From Berberis thunbergii (lineage: Eukaryota > Streptophyta > Magnoliopsida > Ranunculales > Berberidaceae): a DNA stretch of 64,000 nucleotides. The stretch is taken from contig QNQO01000461.1 of assembly GCA_003290165.1 (NCBI GenBank), positions 496,001 to 560,000 of the forward strand. Reading direction: 5' to 3'. Numbering within the stretch: position 1 is the first letter of the stretch; each line of letters begins with the position of its first letter. The translations under genes were made by a program, and so were the position numbers. Below, one piece after another: positions 43,596-55,379 of this stretch. Below the pieces are notes generated by a model that saw only the letters and a program-made list of their open reading frames with translations, was not told the DNA's origin and did no database searches.

Positions 43596-44585
43596 AGTAG
43601 ACAAAATCAACAAATTGTAAGTTTGTATACGTTAATGTAGAAAACCAAAACAGAAAAACACTTGTACTGAAGAATCGTCCTTAGAAACTTGAATGCACTG
43701 TTTTCGTCATGGTGGATTCATCATTTTCATCTTCCTTGAATGTTTGGTCTGAGGCCATTGATTTGAAATAAATGTGAGTTTAGTTTATAAAATGAGAAAG
43801 GCTACATGGCGAGGAAATGAACGAGGAAACCAGCGAGGGGAGTGAGGTGGAAGGAGGGAACCATTCACCCCCTCAAAATGCGTGCATTGACTTTTCTTGC
43901 ACTCATCTCAAGGAAGGTGAATGGTTCCCCTCCCTCCACCTCACTCTCTTCACTGGTTTCCTTGCCCATTTCCTCGATATTTAGAATTCCTGTTATAAAA
44001 TATATTGCCCATGGTGCCATATTCATCCTCACCATTCATCCATACTACCTTTCAACTACATGTTTTGCACATGCATATCGATGTTGCTCAATATAATCTA
44101 AGTATTATGTTACTTAAAAAAAGTTAAAAATAGCTCAATCATTTGGTTCATGAGTTTGATGTTGAGACTCACGTTTTACTAAACCAGTAACCCAAACAAT
44201 GGAACCTTCATATTAGAGTTAATCCAATGGATGACAGCAATGTGTAATGAGTTGGCCTAACCATATCAAAATGGTCAATGGCTCCAATCGAGCCAAGCTG
44301 AAAGATTTGTTTCCGAGGACATTATAGAAACACAAAATAAATATAAAATATAAAATATAAAAAATAGATAACCAGGTTACCAACAACAGTGAAGTGGCAT
44401 TTAATGGGGGGTATGATGGCTTCGTCGAGATGTGCTTACTCATTCTAAATGAATCTCAAGGAAGCTATCATCCTCTAAAATGAATGCCACATCACCCTGG
44501 TTGCCAACCTTGTTCAAAACCTAGTTCCCTAGCAAGGTCAATGCATTTGACTGATCATAGCGCTTGATTTGAAATTTATTATTAT
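43596..44585. other. Gene-free stretch with a foldback element
   Basis: I see no coding sequence. A foldback unit at about 43806-43978 is listed separately. Confidence 0.5.
43806..43978. mobile_element. Foldback element with 60-bp arms
   Basis: Arms at 43806-43867 and 43917-43978 are near-complementary (GAGGAAATG...GAAACCAG, GGAGGGAACCATTCACC and their inverses) around a loop of about 50 nt. No clear target duplication was found. Confidence 0.8.
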
Positions 44586-45287
44586 TGATGATACATCAAA
44601 CCGTTCCCTAATAAGCACCATATGCGTGTCATGATAATCTTGTCAACAAAACAAAGCGGGCCCGATTACACGCCCAATCCAGCAAGGTCCAGACAACACT
44701 AAGCCCATCATTAACAGGATCCAGAATATCGGACCCAAATTGCAACATGCCACTAAGCCCATACATCGCGCGGTCAAGCCCAATACCCGTAAGCCATGAT
44801 AAGGTAAGAGTAAGGCTTGATAAGGCAAGTATCTAGGGGATCAATCCAAGACAAGTAGACCAACAATACATTGATTCCGACTGAAAAATAAATATTGGAG
44901 TATAAGTCGAGCAATGAAACTTCCTTGCATGGACAACACTTCGACAGGGAAACCTCTCCCGCAGATCTAGGAGCCCAAGTTGTGTAGGGAAACTTTTCTA
45001 TATGGACTGCTCCCAACAAGGAAAAATCTCCTGCAAGATCTCATTCCCTAAACTACATCACCAAATATCTAGCTGAACAAGGACTCTCGCACTATAAAAG
45101 GGAAATAAGGTCAATGAACAAAGGTACGTTACAAAAACTCAATTTACAACTTTAAGCATTTCCTAACCCTTATCTAACTTAAACATCGGAGTGCCATCAG
45201 CCGCCACATGGTGGTCTTTAGCTCAAGTGTGTTCCTCATGGAGGTTTAGGTAAAGGTGAAGAAGGAGAGCAGGAATCGACTACATCA
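44586..45287 (+). repeat. 5' LTR of Tat element A
   Basis: About 702 bp, TGATGATACATCA...CTACATCA, with a TATA box CTATAAAAGG at 45092-45101. The first 130 bp recur at 51355-51485. Confidence 0.88.
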
Positions 45288-45289
45288 GT

Positions 45290-45309
45290 TTGGCGTCGTC
45301 TGTGGGGAA
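45290..45309 (+). promoter_or_regulatory. Primer-binding site of Tat element A
   Basis: TTGGCGTCGTCTGTGGGGAA follows the LTR by two bases. This GGCGCCGTCTGTGGGAA-like site is typical of the Tat/Ogre lineage. Confidence 0.8.
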
Positions 45310-45365
45310 CGACAGAGTTCTTCAGAAGAAATAGTAGTACCCCCTTTCTCAGATAGCCAGAAAGA

Positions 45366-45515
45366 TGGTGATAACAAAATCTCACAACAATGGAAACGTT
45401 GTTGAACCCTCGAACGCTCGAACTAGCAGAACGCCGCATGCTCCCGTGCCACCACCACCACGGGAGAAACCCTTTTAGACCCCCGCGCTGGTGGCAGTTG
45501 CTATTCACGTAATTA
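45366..45515 (+). pseudogene. Gag N-terminal fragment of Tat element A
   Basis: MVITKSHNNGNVVEPSNART then a proline-rich run and a stop. Element B starts its gag with MVTTKSHNNKEYDE, which identifies the two as relatives. The sequence is cut at about 45515 by unrelated DNA. Confidence 0.7.
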
Positions 45516-46478
45516 TTACGTAATGTATCCCTTAATTTATATTTGTTAGTGTTTAGATTATTATATTTTATTAATATTATTTCGTTTCATGTTTTTATAG
45601 GAATTTGAGAGCAAACAATGAAATCTTATTAAGGCAGCAATTTGAGGAATGATTAATTGGTTGATTTAGATGGTGGTACAAAGTAGCGGGTGACGAGTCA
45701 ATTATCACATGTCTAAACCTAACCTAAACAAACCTAAATCCATTTAATTTAACCTAAGCCCAAGCCCAAAAGCTGACCTAGAAACTCAAATCCAACTTAA
45801 CAAGGAAAAAGAATAACCCTATTTAGGCTTCCTCTCTCCATTTTCCTTTTGATATCTTTTTTTTCTATGTTTCCTTCCTCCTCTTTTTTTCCAGCCACCA
45901 CGCCACATCCACCTTGCCGGCGATCTTTGCTCGATAGGAGGACCAGCAGCGTACCTCACCTCGCCAACACCACCATAACCGCAGTCCTCCACTTTTATTC
46001 ATCCCCTGTTTTTGTCCCCCTCAATTGCACAAACTAAAAGACAACACAACATCGCCAAACAGCACACGCACGAACACCATCCAACGCACCCTCACCGCCA
46101 TCGCACTTGTCATCCCTGTCGCAAACCACCATAACACCATCGCCCACACCGTCCCCTGTTTCATTTCGCCATCATCACCATCCCTGATCTTTTCCCTTCC
46201 ACGTTCTCTTCCTCATATTCTTGTCTCTTTCTGCTCCCTCATCACGAACAGACCACGCACCACCACCATCTCTCACACTGAAACAGAAGAACATGAACTA
46301 ATGTTTGTGGGTATCATTTCTGAAAACTCTCATGAGACTACAACTCGTCCATTAGGGGAAACCTAGAGGTTTAAAGGCTTATTACATATGCTAAATGTAA
46401 TTGTGATGCCTACGAAAGTGAGTTAGTTTTTATTCTTCTATTGCTCGAGGACTAGCAAAATGTGGGTTTGGGGGGATT
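45516..46478 (+). mobile_element. Internal 3' remnant of LTR element C
   Basis: Non-coding or degraded DNA that ends in a purine tract (GTTTGGGGGGATT, 46466-46478) immediately before an LTR. A C-rich open stretch near 45850-46370 shows no known domain. No matching 5' LTR was found, so only the 3' part of element C is present. Confidence 0.5.
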
Positions 46479-47787
46479 TGATAGCCTCATAAATGATACA
46501 TTTTAAGTCCCTAATTCTATATTTTTTGTGTTTTATTATCTAATAAAATACTCTCATTACGTGTATTTTGTATATAATGCAAGAATTCAAGTATTAATAA
46601 TCAAATATGCACAAAATGACACAATAAGGCTAAGTTCAACAACAAAGTCCATTGGAAGATAACACATGCATTACCAATGATTTTCAAGCCCAAGGTCCAT
46701 AAAGTCAAGCCCACAAAACACCATCCATTTTCCAACATATTCCCTTATCTTTTCTTAATTTACTCTTATTTAATTCTACCATATTCTTTTTTTTTTTTGT
46801 TCCACTATCCATTTTCCAACATATTTCCTTATCTTTTTCTTATTTTATTCCACCATATTTTTTTCTTTATTTTATTCCGCCATCCATTCTACCATCTCAC
46901 AGCTTTTCACCTATAAATACCCCATGCTTAGAGTATACTTAAGAGAAAGGAAAAAAACCAAAAAGTTGTAATCAAATTGAGAGAATTTATAGTATTTGTA
47001 AAGTTTAGAATAATAAGTGGAGGGAAGGCCTAGAGTTTACCACGTTTGGTTAACATCCCACCTTAAGGTGTGGGTCAGCCCATGCGATGATAGCTCCAAG
47101 ATGGTTTTCTTTTAGCTTAGTTTATTTCCAAGTTTATGTATTAGAAAAACAAGTAGTTAGATTGATCTTGTAACTTGATTGTGTCATGAACCAATGAGGT
47201 AAATTAGATGTTTTGTGTTTTATCATATGAATTCAATTCATGCTTTATTCTTCTACTTCTTAAGTTCAATATTAGATAAGTTTTTATCATTGCAATTTCT
47301 CTAACAAGCTCCTATTTATAATGTTTACATATTATTAGTCTAAGTTTCATTTTGATTTGTTCGATATTTGGTGTTTCATTTAAGTATGGATTCTTTGCAT
47401 GCTTTTAAATCCACATTTGATTACTAATATAATTAAAGTCTGAAATCAATTTTCTCATAAAGCCATATTTTTCATCTTAAGGTGAGATAAGAATCTACCT
47501 TAGGATGTGTTAATAAATTTGGAATAATTAATCTAAGAGTGGCCTAAAACTGCCATATACTCATGATGGTAAACTCAATGCCCTAACTCTCACATTTAGG
47601 TTTTAGTTTGCATTTTTATTTTAAACACTTCAACAATCACTTCTTTTCTAACTAGGTTAAGTTTCAAAAAAGATTTAAATATTAGTTTTTTCTAACTTTA
47701 TGGTTCTCCTTGTGGAATTCAACCCGTATTTGTCGTTATCTAACCCAATAGATAATCGTGCGCTTGCGTATGATTTGAGATCGATCA
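46479..47787 (+). repeat. 3' LTR of element C (gypsy type, about 1.3 kb)
   Basis: Starts TGATAGCCTCATAAATG right after a polypurine tract and ends GAGATCGATCA. The TATA box CTATAAATAC is at 46911-46920. The segment ATTCAACCCGTATTTG and GATAATCGTGCGCTTGCG near 47718-47770 resembles the LTR ends of Athila-type elements. An internal repeat with period about 84 bp lies at 46725 and 46809 (CCATTTTCCAACATAT). Superfamily assignment is tentative. Confidence 0.6.
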
Positions 47788-48720
47788 AACCACCTCGCCT
47801 ATATATAGGCTAGTCCTTATCTATCTCAAGCATTGCAATGAGGGTTGTAGAGTATGTTGATCAAATGTATCTTACTAGAGAACATGCTTTGGGTTTCAAA
47901 AGGATGAAGGAAGATCTATGTTACTGGAGTCTTCAAATGTTCTGACATTTGCAATGATGAGTCTTAGAAAGACCTGTTATCATGTGATGCCACCTGATTT
48001 GGGTGAGCATCCAATTGATTCCATGAGATCTTGTAATATCTTCTTATATTTTGAAGAAGTCTGGACTCTTTCTTAGGGGACATGTCTGTCTTCCATCTTT
48101 TGTTTTTCTCAGGTTCCCATCTGTCGTTGCTGTTGAGAGATAATTCTTGCAACTAGTTTGTGGCAATTGTCCCCTCCGTCTATATGGGGCCTCATGGCAG
48201 ATGAGCAGGGCATAGGTCTGACGAGTTTCACTTTGGGCGCTGATTTTTCATCACCCCAATCATTCATCGTTTGGGGGACATTCTCATCTGCCTTCTTCTC
48301 TTTACTTTAGTTCCTCTTCACAGGGCGGATTGGTAGAGCGAGAAGCCTGTTGACCTCATCCGCGATCTTGGACATGGCAACACTGTGAGACCCTGCCTTC
48401 TTTTGCTTTCATCACCCTGCCTTCTTTTACTTTCAACACCTTTCCTAAAGGTAGATTGGCATAGTAAAGTTTCGACATGCATGTTAGCAAATGCATATTT
48501 GCACCGAACTTAGATACTTGTAGTGTGTAAACTTTTGTACTAGTTGGTCGGTGAGCTTCGTAATAACTTTCATTGCAATCAATAAAATCTATTTTATTCC
48601 TTGAATGTGTCTTGTGCAAGCAATTCTTCTAAAATGAAAAAATAGAAAAAAACGAAATCAAAGGAACAAAATAATTTGAATCCGAGCGGGGTTCACTCCT
48701 CATCAGAAGAAGAGTCAGAT
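47788..48720 (+). repeat. Unidentified repeat D, copy 1
   Basis: About 0.9-1 kb, collinear with the reverse complement of 62660-63670. It opens with a palindromic CCTATATATAGG (47798-47809), then at 47838 an ATG starts MRVVEYVDQMYLTREHALGF before a stop. It ends in CATTGCAATCAATAAAATC, an AATAAA-like polyadenylation region. In element A it sits between the lost pol and the antisense ORF. I do not recognise the encoded stretch. Confidence 0.65.
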
Positions 48721-48760
48721 ACAACAGAGCCAGACTTAGCAGGAAAGATATTTGTATGTG

Positions 48761-51061
48761 CTACCTCTCGATCATCTCATCAGGGTCAACTTCTTCTTCG
48801 GATGGATCGGAGGCCACTCCAAATTTCGCATATGTTACCTTTTCATAATCGGAGAAATCCCAATCAAGATGTTCCTCCTTCATAGGATGCAACATCTCCA
48901 ACCTTCCATGCACAACTCTGCTGAACTCAAACTTGCCTTGGGCCTTGAGAAGATTCTCCTCACGCACCTTCAATTTAGCAAGCTTCCACTCCAGTTTTCC
49001 TAACAGCATGCCAGTCTTGGACTACTTGACGCCCAACTTATCATTAACAATACTAAGTTCATTCTGTGCCAGAAGAAGCCATTCTTTCGTGGTTCGCACG
49101 CTCTTTGCATTAAAATCAACGTCCTTAGACAGAGTACCAACTACCGACATTAGACACCCCATTCGAACTCCTACTTGGCATTCTCGAGGTTCAAGGCCCA
49201 TATTTCGGCCTGTACCCCGACCACAGTCTCTTGGGAAAATTGTAAGTCACAATGGACAAGTTTTAGTTCATCTTCAAACCAATCCCTCGCAAACACTACC
49301 CCCACCGGGTTGGACTCGAGCATTTCCAAGCGAATCCTTTGAGCCTCTCATCTTGTGCGCTAGGACTCCACTCCGACATCTGAGCGAGCTTCGAGTTGTT
49401 TCCTCAATGATTCAATCTCATATAGAGTGTCAGAGTATGAATTCTGCAAGTTTGCAAATACTTGTTCCATGGTATACACTCTCTAACGAGCGATCTCCAC
49501 TTCAGTCCTAGCAGTGGCCACTTGATTCAGGTATGACATCCCGAGTACGAGATGCTTCAGCCCTTTATCCATACGCTCTCCCAGCGTCTTTTCTTCTGGC
49601 TTCGGAGCACATTTCGCTAGCAAGTCGTTCACCCATTAATATACTTCCCTGAAGAATAAGAAATGCCAACCTCTTGGTGCCAAGCTTGGTTGCTCATCTT
49701 TACCACGTCTAGAGCAAACAGACTGATTCGCGCATCCGGATGGAGGTCCTTCGGGATCAAAATCACTCCAGTACCTTCCTTCACCATCTTCACTGCATCA
49801 GGGCCCTCATCCACAACTTTGACCTTGCCCGCAATGGTTAACACTCTTTCACGAGCCGACTCAAAATCATTTGACGGGGAAAAAGGAAGTGAGTTATTCC
49901 TCGGACCCGTCGTCACCTCAATATGGGGATGGGAGTGAGACAAAGGACAGTACGGACGACGCGAAGAAGATCTTTCACCATAAAGATGACAATCAAGCTA
50001 CTCTTCAACGAGCCTAACAAAGTCTTTTAATCAAAAGGGATGACCCAATCCCTCACCAGACGAAGCTTCAATGCTCGCTTGCAGCAACGTTTTGTTCAAA
50101 TCCTCTGCCTGCTCCATACTCAGCTTTGTCACATCTTCAACCCCAACCATTTGCAGATACTTCATCTCCAAGTTAGGAAGGGAAACATGAGCCTTTGCCC
50201 AAGTATCATGTCCCGGACACAGCAGTCTCTGCCCTAGCGAATGAATCAAGAACTTATCCAACAGCTTCACGTCCTTCGGACGAAGTTGAATGACCGAGGA
50301 CATGCCTAGATACAACACGAATCCGCTTCAGACGAATAGAAGAAGGAAGCTCATCATTTAATTATGCCCTCCTTGAAGGGCTCAGAATCTTAATCTTTAA
50401 GAACATTTTTTTAAAAAAAGACACCCCTTCGGGCTTTGGCTTCAGAACCCTAAAAAAGTGGGAGCCTCATGCAAGTGAGCCCACAGTCCGCTGCCCCTGA
50501 TATTAGATGACTTAACAACATCCTCTATCGGTAGACAAGGCATGTCGCGAAATGTGTCTAGAGCCTTTTTATCCTTAGCAGAAAGAGATGAAGTTGGGAA
50601 TTTCCCTACGAAAATCACAAAGGTCAATTTGATATGCATTTAACACAAGCAAGATCAGGAATAGAATTAAACTTACTTAGTTGCTTGAATTCCCATTCGA
50701 CCAGACGACCGGCAAGCTCGAAATACTTTGAGTTCGCGAAGGCCATGAAACAAAACTTCTGCCAAAACTTAAAATCTTCAGGCATATTGTCGAATTAGTG
50801 GCGATATCATCACACACACAACGTGCTCGTTTATCTGAGGAGAAGTAAGTAGTTGGATCGCCCTTGAAGATACTTGGACACCAACGTCCTTCGCCTTAAT
50901 CAGAATGGCGATCACAGTCCTATACCCGTTACGTACCAGATCCTCAGGAATCCCGTATTCTTACGGAGGACATCAAGACTCGACTGAGAAAGAAACATCT
51001 CCTCAAAGAACTTGCGACCCTTAGCAAACAGTTCATCAAAAAGCTGATTCAGGCCTGCCAT
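48761..51061 (-). pseudogene. Antisense ORF of Tat element A
   Basis: From ATG 51061 the minus strand reads MAGLNQLFDELFAKGRKFFE, then after breaks FWQKFCFMAFANSKYFELAG, SAKDKKALDTFRDMPCLPIE, KFLIHSLGQRLLCPGHDTWA and a charged, coiled-coil C-terminus ending at 48761 (HGRLEML, HLDWDFSDYEKVTYAKF). It is opposite to the element's LTR and PBS orientation and lies between the pol side and the 3' LTR, where Tat/Grande/Retand elements carry an extra antisense ORF. Element B has a counterpart. Its function is unknown. Many frameshifts are present. Confidence 0.75.
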
Positions 51062-51338
51062 GAGAGATCATACAAGCTTTCGATTACGAATGTTGAACAA
51101 AGGAAAAAACACAAAATGCGAAACGACAAAACAGAGTCTCTGGGATTGAAAGATTAAATAAGTTAAACTCCACAGAGAGGAGATTTATACAGAAAATAGA
51201 ACTCCCACATTTTTTCAATTGAGCATACGCACGCCTAATTAATAAAGCTCGTCGCTCGAGAAAACGATTCAAACTCAACCATCATGACTATACAGTTGCT
51301 TCATGAAATGACTTGGTGGATCGATGAGCTGGCCCACC

Positions 51339-51354
51339 AACTCGGGGGAGTAGC
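51339..51354 (+). promoter_or_regulatory. Polypurine tract of Tat element A
   Basis: AACTCGGGGGAGTAGC directly before the right LTR. The reverse complement of a similar tract (GCTACTCTCCCTGAG) ends element B's left LTR at 52168. Confidence 0.8.
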
Positions 51355-51485
51355 TGATGATACATCAACCGTCATCTGATCAGCACCATACATGTGTCAT
51401 GATAATCTCGTCAACAAAACAAAACAGGCCTGATTGCACGCCCAATCCAGCAAGGCCTAGACAACACTAAGCCCATTATTGTCAG
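51355..51485 (+). repeat. 3' LTR of Tat element A, cut by element B
   Basis: The first 131 bp of the LTR match 44586 onward (TGATGATACATCA...AACACTAAGCCCAT), then element B begins. The rest is not seen to the right of element B, where the junction is also truncated. Confidence 0.85.
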
Positions 51486-52167
51486 TGATGCAGTATTTTT
51501 TCGCTAGACAACATAAAAATGCACGTGACCTAGTTCCTGCTAACTTGGACAAGTAACACACGTGAGCCACGGACCACCGTTGTGGTTGTCGATGACACTC
51601 CGATGCTAAAGTTAGTCAGGGATCTGAGGAATGTGTAAAATAGGGAATTTGTAGTGTACCTTAGCTTACCAACCTCATGTCTTATTTATAGTGCAAGGAG
51701 TTCCGGTTCTACCAAGCCATCTTAGGCATAGTTTAGGAATGAGATCTTCGTGGAGATCCTTCTCTAATTAGGAGTCGTGTTGTAGGGGGAAGTTCCATGT
51801 TAGCTCTATGCTCCTAGATACGTGGGAGATAGTTCACAATCCAAGAGCAATTCATAAAAGGGAGTTTCCTTGTGTGAAATATACTTTGGTATTTGCTTCC
51901 TAGTTGGAAGCAGAGAGTAGTTGTAGTTGCCCGTCTGAAGCTGATCCTCGAGATACTTGCCTTAGTAGGACTTATGGGTATTGAGGATAGTTGTGAGACG
52001 TGTGAGACTAGCATGTTGTGAGAGTTTGGGTCCGCCTGGTGGACTGAATTGAGCGGGCTTAGAACCGCTCAGGCTCGATTAGTGTTGGGCTGATGCTGGG
52101 GCCTGTAATTCCTCGAGATCCTCATGACACGTGTACAGCTTGGAGATGTAACCATTTTTATGTATCA
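51486..52167 (-). repeat. 3' LTR of Tat element B
   Basis: About 682 bp. Read on the minus strand it starts TGATACATAAAAATGG and ends ACTGCATCA. A TATA-like CTATAAATAAG on the minus strand lies at 51681-51691. The matching part of the 5' LTR is at 59874-60133. Confidence 0.8.
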
Positions 52168-52410
52168 TTAGCTACTCTCCCTGAGTTATGGGTGTTAAGT
52201 CGGCCCATTAGCTCTTTGACAAGGAGACCATATCGTCATGATGATTGGACTTCGAAGCATTTGCCTCGAGCGATGCATAACATTAAAGGGTATGTGACTG
52301 CTCAAGGAGGGAAAATGTGAGTTTTCTTCCCTATAAATATTTGTCGCTTTGATGCAGATATTCTAATTCTTATCTACACTGTTCACTCAAGTCATAGTAT
52401 GTTGTAAAGT

Positions 52411-54041
52411 TTGATTTGTTCTCTATCGATTGCCGATAATGTTGAACTTTCTCCCAAGGATCTGTTGTCCCTCACTTGCATCAAGTTCTTCGAAGGTAGG
52501 TTGGTCGACGAAACTGAGTTGATCAAACTTTGTAGTTTGTACCGTATCCGGGGAGATTTGGACATTGTTCCCACGTTTGGTGGTTTGGGTCCGACTATAC
52601 CTCCTTAGGGGTACAAAAGTTTGCACCGAGGCATGTCTAAGTCTGGGCTTCGGTTTCTAGTGCTAGATGACGTCTGGATCTTATTTATCCACTTCTGTAT
52701 GCCTCTCACTCAAATGGTTTCGAGCGGATTCAAGATTTTGCTCGCAATCCTCCCGAGGGCTCATGATGCTGGCCTTCATTTGACTTCGCCGATGATCCAT
52801 CACATCACCGCTGCTCGATTAAATCCTTGGACTTTCTGCGTATTGAACTATCCTTCTTGTCTGTGGTTGGCGGCGTATGGCATTGAATCTTGGGTGAAGC
52901 ATTGGTTCTTGGCTTCGGTGGACTCTGGGTACTTCGAGCTTGGGAGTCGTAGAGTGTTTTGATACTTTCAATTCGATATTGGTGAGTTTCTTGGCTGCTC
53001 GCGCATGCATATTTTTGTATATCCTTTATGCGGTGCTTGTTCTGACGTCATTCCTTCATTTCAGGGAAGTTCGTTATTCAGTCTATTAGCGTGGAAGGGG
53101 GCAGATAAAGTTGTAGTTTATTTGAGGAGGTAATGGTGTCGGGCAATGTCGCACGCAACGCGCTGCTGCGGTGTTCTCATGGTGCTCGCTCCGTGTCAGG
53201 TTCACCAGTTGAGGGGGCGGTTGCTCATCGTATGAGGAAGAGAAGTTTGGCTCTGCCCAACCTTTCCAGGCTTGTTGAATTGGAGGCGAGTGTACTTCCT
53301 GTCGTTATCTCGAGAAAGAAGCAATCCTCTGTCAAGGTGGCTTCTCCTGTTGACTTAGCGGGGGAGGAAGTTGGGCCGCGTGTTGAGGTTCCGCGTCATC
53401 GCGGTCTCGAGTCGGCTACTCGTGCCCTTGAGTCGTACAACCTTGTGTCATTGCACCCCAAAGCTCGTGGGAGGGTTCTTGCTTTGGAGAAGACCTTCAC
53501 GAATCTGCGGATGTCATATTCGGACGCTCTTTAACGAGTAGAAGATTTTGATACTGTCGCGAACGCGAGGGCATGGTGGCCAGGACCATTGCAATTGAAG
53601 TAGAATTTACTGGTATTAGAACTCAGCCGAGGGCTTTCGAGTCTAATTTGGCGTTAACTCATGCTGAACTGAGGCAGACCAGGGCCAAACTAGAGCACTG
53701 GATGTGGTGTGGACATGTGGTCTTTTGAACGGGAGGCTCAGGAAGCTGAGAGGACGTGGGGGCCACAGTTGATGAGGGGTTTTACCGCGTTCTAGAAGTG
53801 GAGTGGTCTGATGGAGGAACGCTCGCACTATGAGGCCCTGTTGGGCACAGTGGATTTTGATGTGTCTGATAGGAAGTCGTTAATCTTGTCCGATGCCATT
53901 CGGGGTAGACTGGAGCTCCTGGAGCTGATTAGAGGAGAATACCCCGGTATTCAACTTGATTTCGCTCACTACAGGAGGGCTATTTTTGAGCCGATCAACC
54001 GAGGGGAAGGCTCTGGAACTGCGAGACTAATTGACGTGTAG
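52411..54041 (+). pseudogene. Antisense ORF of Tat element B
   Basis: Plus-strand coding inside a minus-strand element. Segments: LSPKDLLSLTCIKFFEGRLV (52450-52510), SGFKILLAILPRAHDAGLHL and ESWVKHWFLASVDSGYFELG (52720-52950), a basic region from 53133 (RHRGLESATRALESYNLVSL), and a C-terminal coiled-coil part RGRLELLELIRGEYPGIQLD (53900-53965). The last part parallels HGRLEML...DWDFSDY in element A. Such ORFs occur antisense in Tat-group elements (for example Grande) and have no known function. Stops and frame changes break this copy. Confidence 0.7.
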
Positions 54042-54300
54042 GATGCTTATCCTTAAAGTGATTGTAACGTCATTTCATGGATGGAAAATATATAGATATT
54101 TTTTTGAATGGAAGTGTTGTTTTTCCCTATATTGTCGTGCTTACTTTGGTTGTTTTGTAGGCCGTAGAGTTTGTACTACCAAGCGGAATGCATGTCCTTG
54201 TCAGTCAAAATATATTGCTATTATGGGTCTCTCTTGTGACAGATTAGGGACTTACCAGCTGAAGTCATTGTTGATCTGTGGTTGACCAGGTTCCCTCAGT

Positions 54301-55310
54301 CATTGTTTGTAATGACTCCTTAAGTGTTGGTGGACTAGTGCTAACTTATGTTTCTATTCCTTTGGCCATTATGATTCGTGTGGGGCAGATTAGGCTTCGT
54401 GTATCGGAAGTCGTCATTGTCGGTAAGTTTGCTGACTGAGATTTTTTGGTAAGTTTGGAGATCATTGTTTGTATTGAGAGCAATGATCCCTTGGCGAGTC
54501 ATCATCATCAGTGGATAAGCATTGACTAGACTCCCACTTCCTCATCCGTCGTGATCCGCTCAAAGAGGATTAGAATTTGGGCACCAGAAGTCGTCAATTA
54601 TCAGTCACGAACTGACTAAGCTTACTTGGTAAATTTGGCGATCATTGTCTGTATTGGGAGCAATGATCCTCAGGCGAGTCATCGTCATCAGCGGACAAAC
54701 GCTAACTAGATTTCCACTTCCTCACCAGTCATGATCCGCACAGAACGGATTAGGCTTTAGGTACTAGAAGTTGTCGTCATCAGTCCCGAACTGTCTAGAT
54801 TACCTGGTAAGTTCGTTGATCATTATATGTATTGATAGCAATGACCCCTTGGCAAGTCGTCGGCATCAGTGGAAAAATGGTGACTAGACTCCCACTTTTT
54901 TAGCTGTCGTGATCCGTGCAGAGCAGATTAGGCCTTGGGCACCAGAAGTCATCATCATCAGTCACGAATTGACTAAGCTTATCTAGTAAGTTTGGCGATC
55001 ATTGTTTGTATTGAGAGCAATGATCCCTTAGTGAGTCATCGTCATCAGTGGACAAACGCTGACTAGACTTCCACTTCCTTAGCCGTTGTGATTCACGCAA
55101 AGTGGATTAGGCTTTGGGTACTAGAAGCCATCATCATCAGTTGCGAACAGACTAAGCTTACCTGGTAAGTTTGGCTATCATTATCTGTATTGAAGGTAAT
55201 GATCTTTTGGTGAGTCATCATCATCAGCGAACAAACGCTGACTAGACTCTCACTTCCTCATCCGTCATGATCCGTGCAGAGCGGATTAGGCTTTGGGCAG
55301 ATATTCAAGT
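54301..55310. repeat. Tandem array of about 179-bp units in Tat element B
   Basis: About six units start at roughly 54301, 54463, 54643, 54821, 55000 and 55179 (last one partial). Each carries ATCATTGT.TGTATTGAGAGC, GAGTCATC.TCATCAG, GACTAGACT.CCACTTCC, GATCCG..CAGAG.GGATTAG and CTGACTAAGCTTACCTGGTA. The units lie in the spacer between the end of pol and the antisense ORF. Unit length is close to that of many plant satellite monomers. Confidence 0.93.
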
Positions 55311-55379
55311 CTGACCAAAGCCGGGCTGGTCGAGAGTTGTAACAAATAGTAGTGAAAGTTTTGTAAAAGTAAAATATTT

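Larger units (their letters stand above)
44586..51485 (+). mobile_element. Tat-lineage Ty3/gypsy element A, gag-pol deleted
   Basis: The left LTR at 44586-45287 starts TGATGATACATCA. The right LTR starts at 51355 with the same string and is cut at 51485 by element B. The primer-binding site TTGGCGTCGTCTGTGGGGAA (45290) is the Tat/Ogre type. Only the first 50 codons of gag remain. Pol is missing and the gap holds another LTR (element C) and a repeat of unknown origin. An antisense ORF occupies 48.7-51.1 kb. It shares LTR ends, gag start and antisense ORF with element B. Confidence 0.85.

Noticed and set aside
45849..46366. Proline- and serine-rich open frames as a host gene
   Set aside because: C-rich low-complexity DNA inside element C, with no known domain and no start or splice context.
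47798..47809. Palindromic CCTATATATAGG as an operator
   Set aside because: It is more simply a TATA box in a repeated element, and it recurs only in the other copy of repeat D.
53643..53828. Minus-strand open frame inside the Tat antisense ORF
   Set aside because: It shadows the plus-strand ORF and has no pol or gag motif.
54301..55310. Regular repeats as a CRISPR array
   Set aside because: The repeats are contiguous units of about 179 bp with no unique spacers, in a plant retrotransposon.
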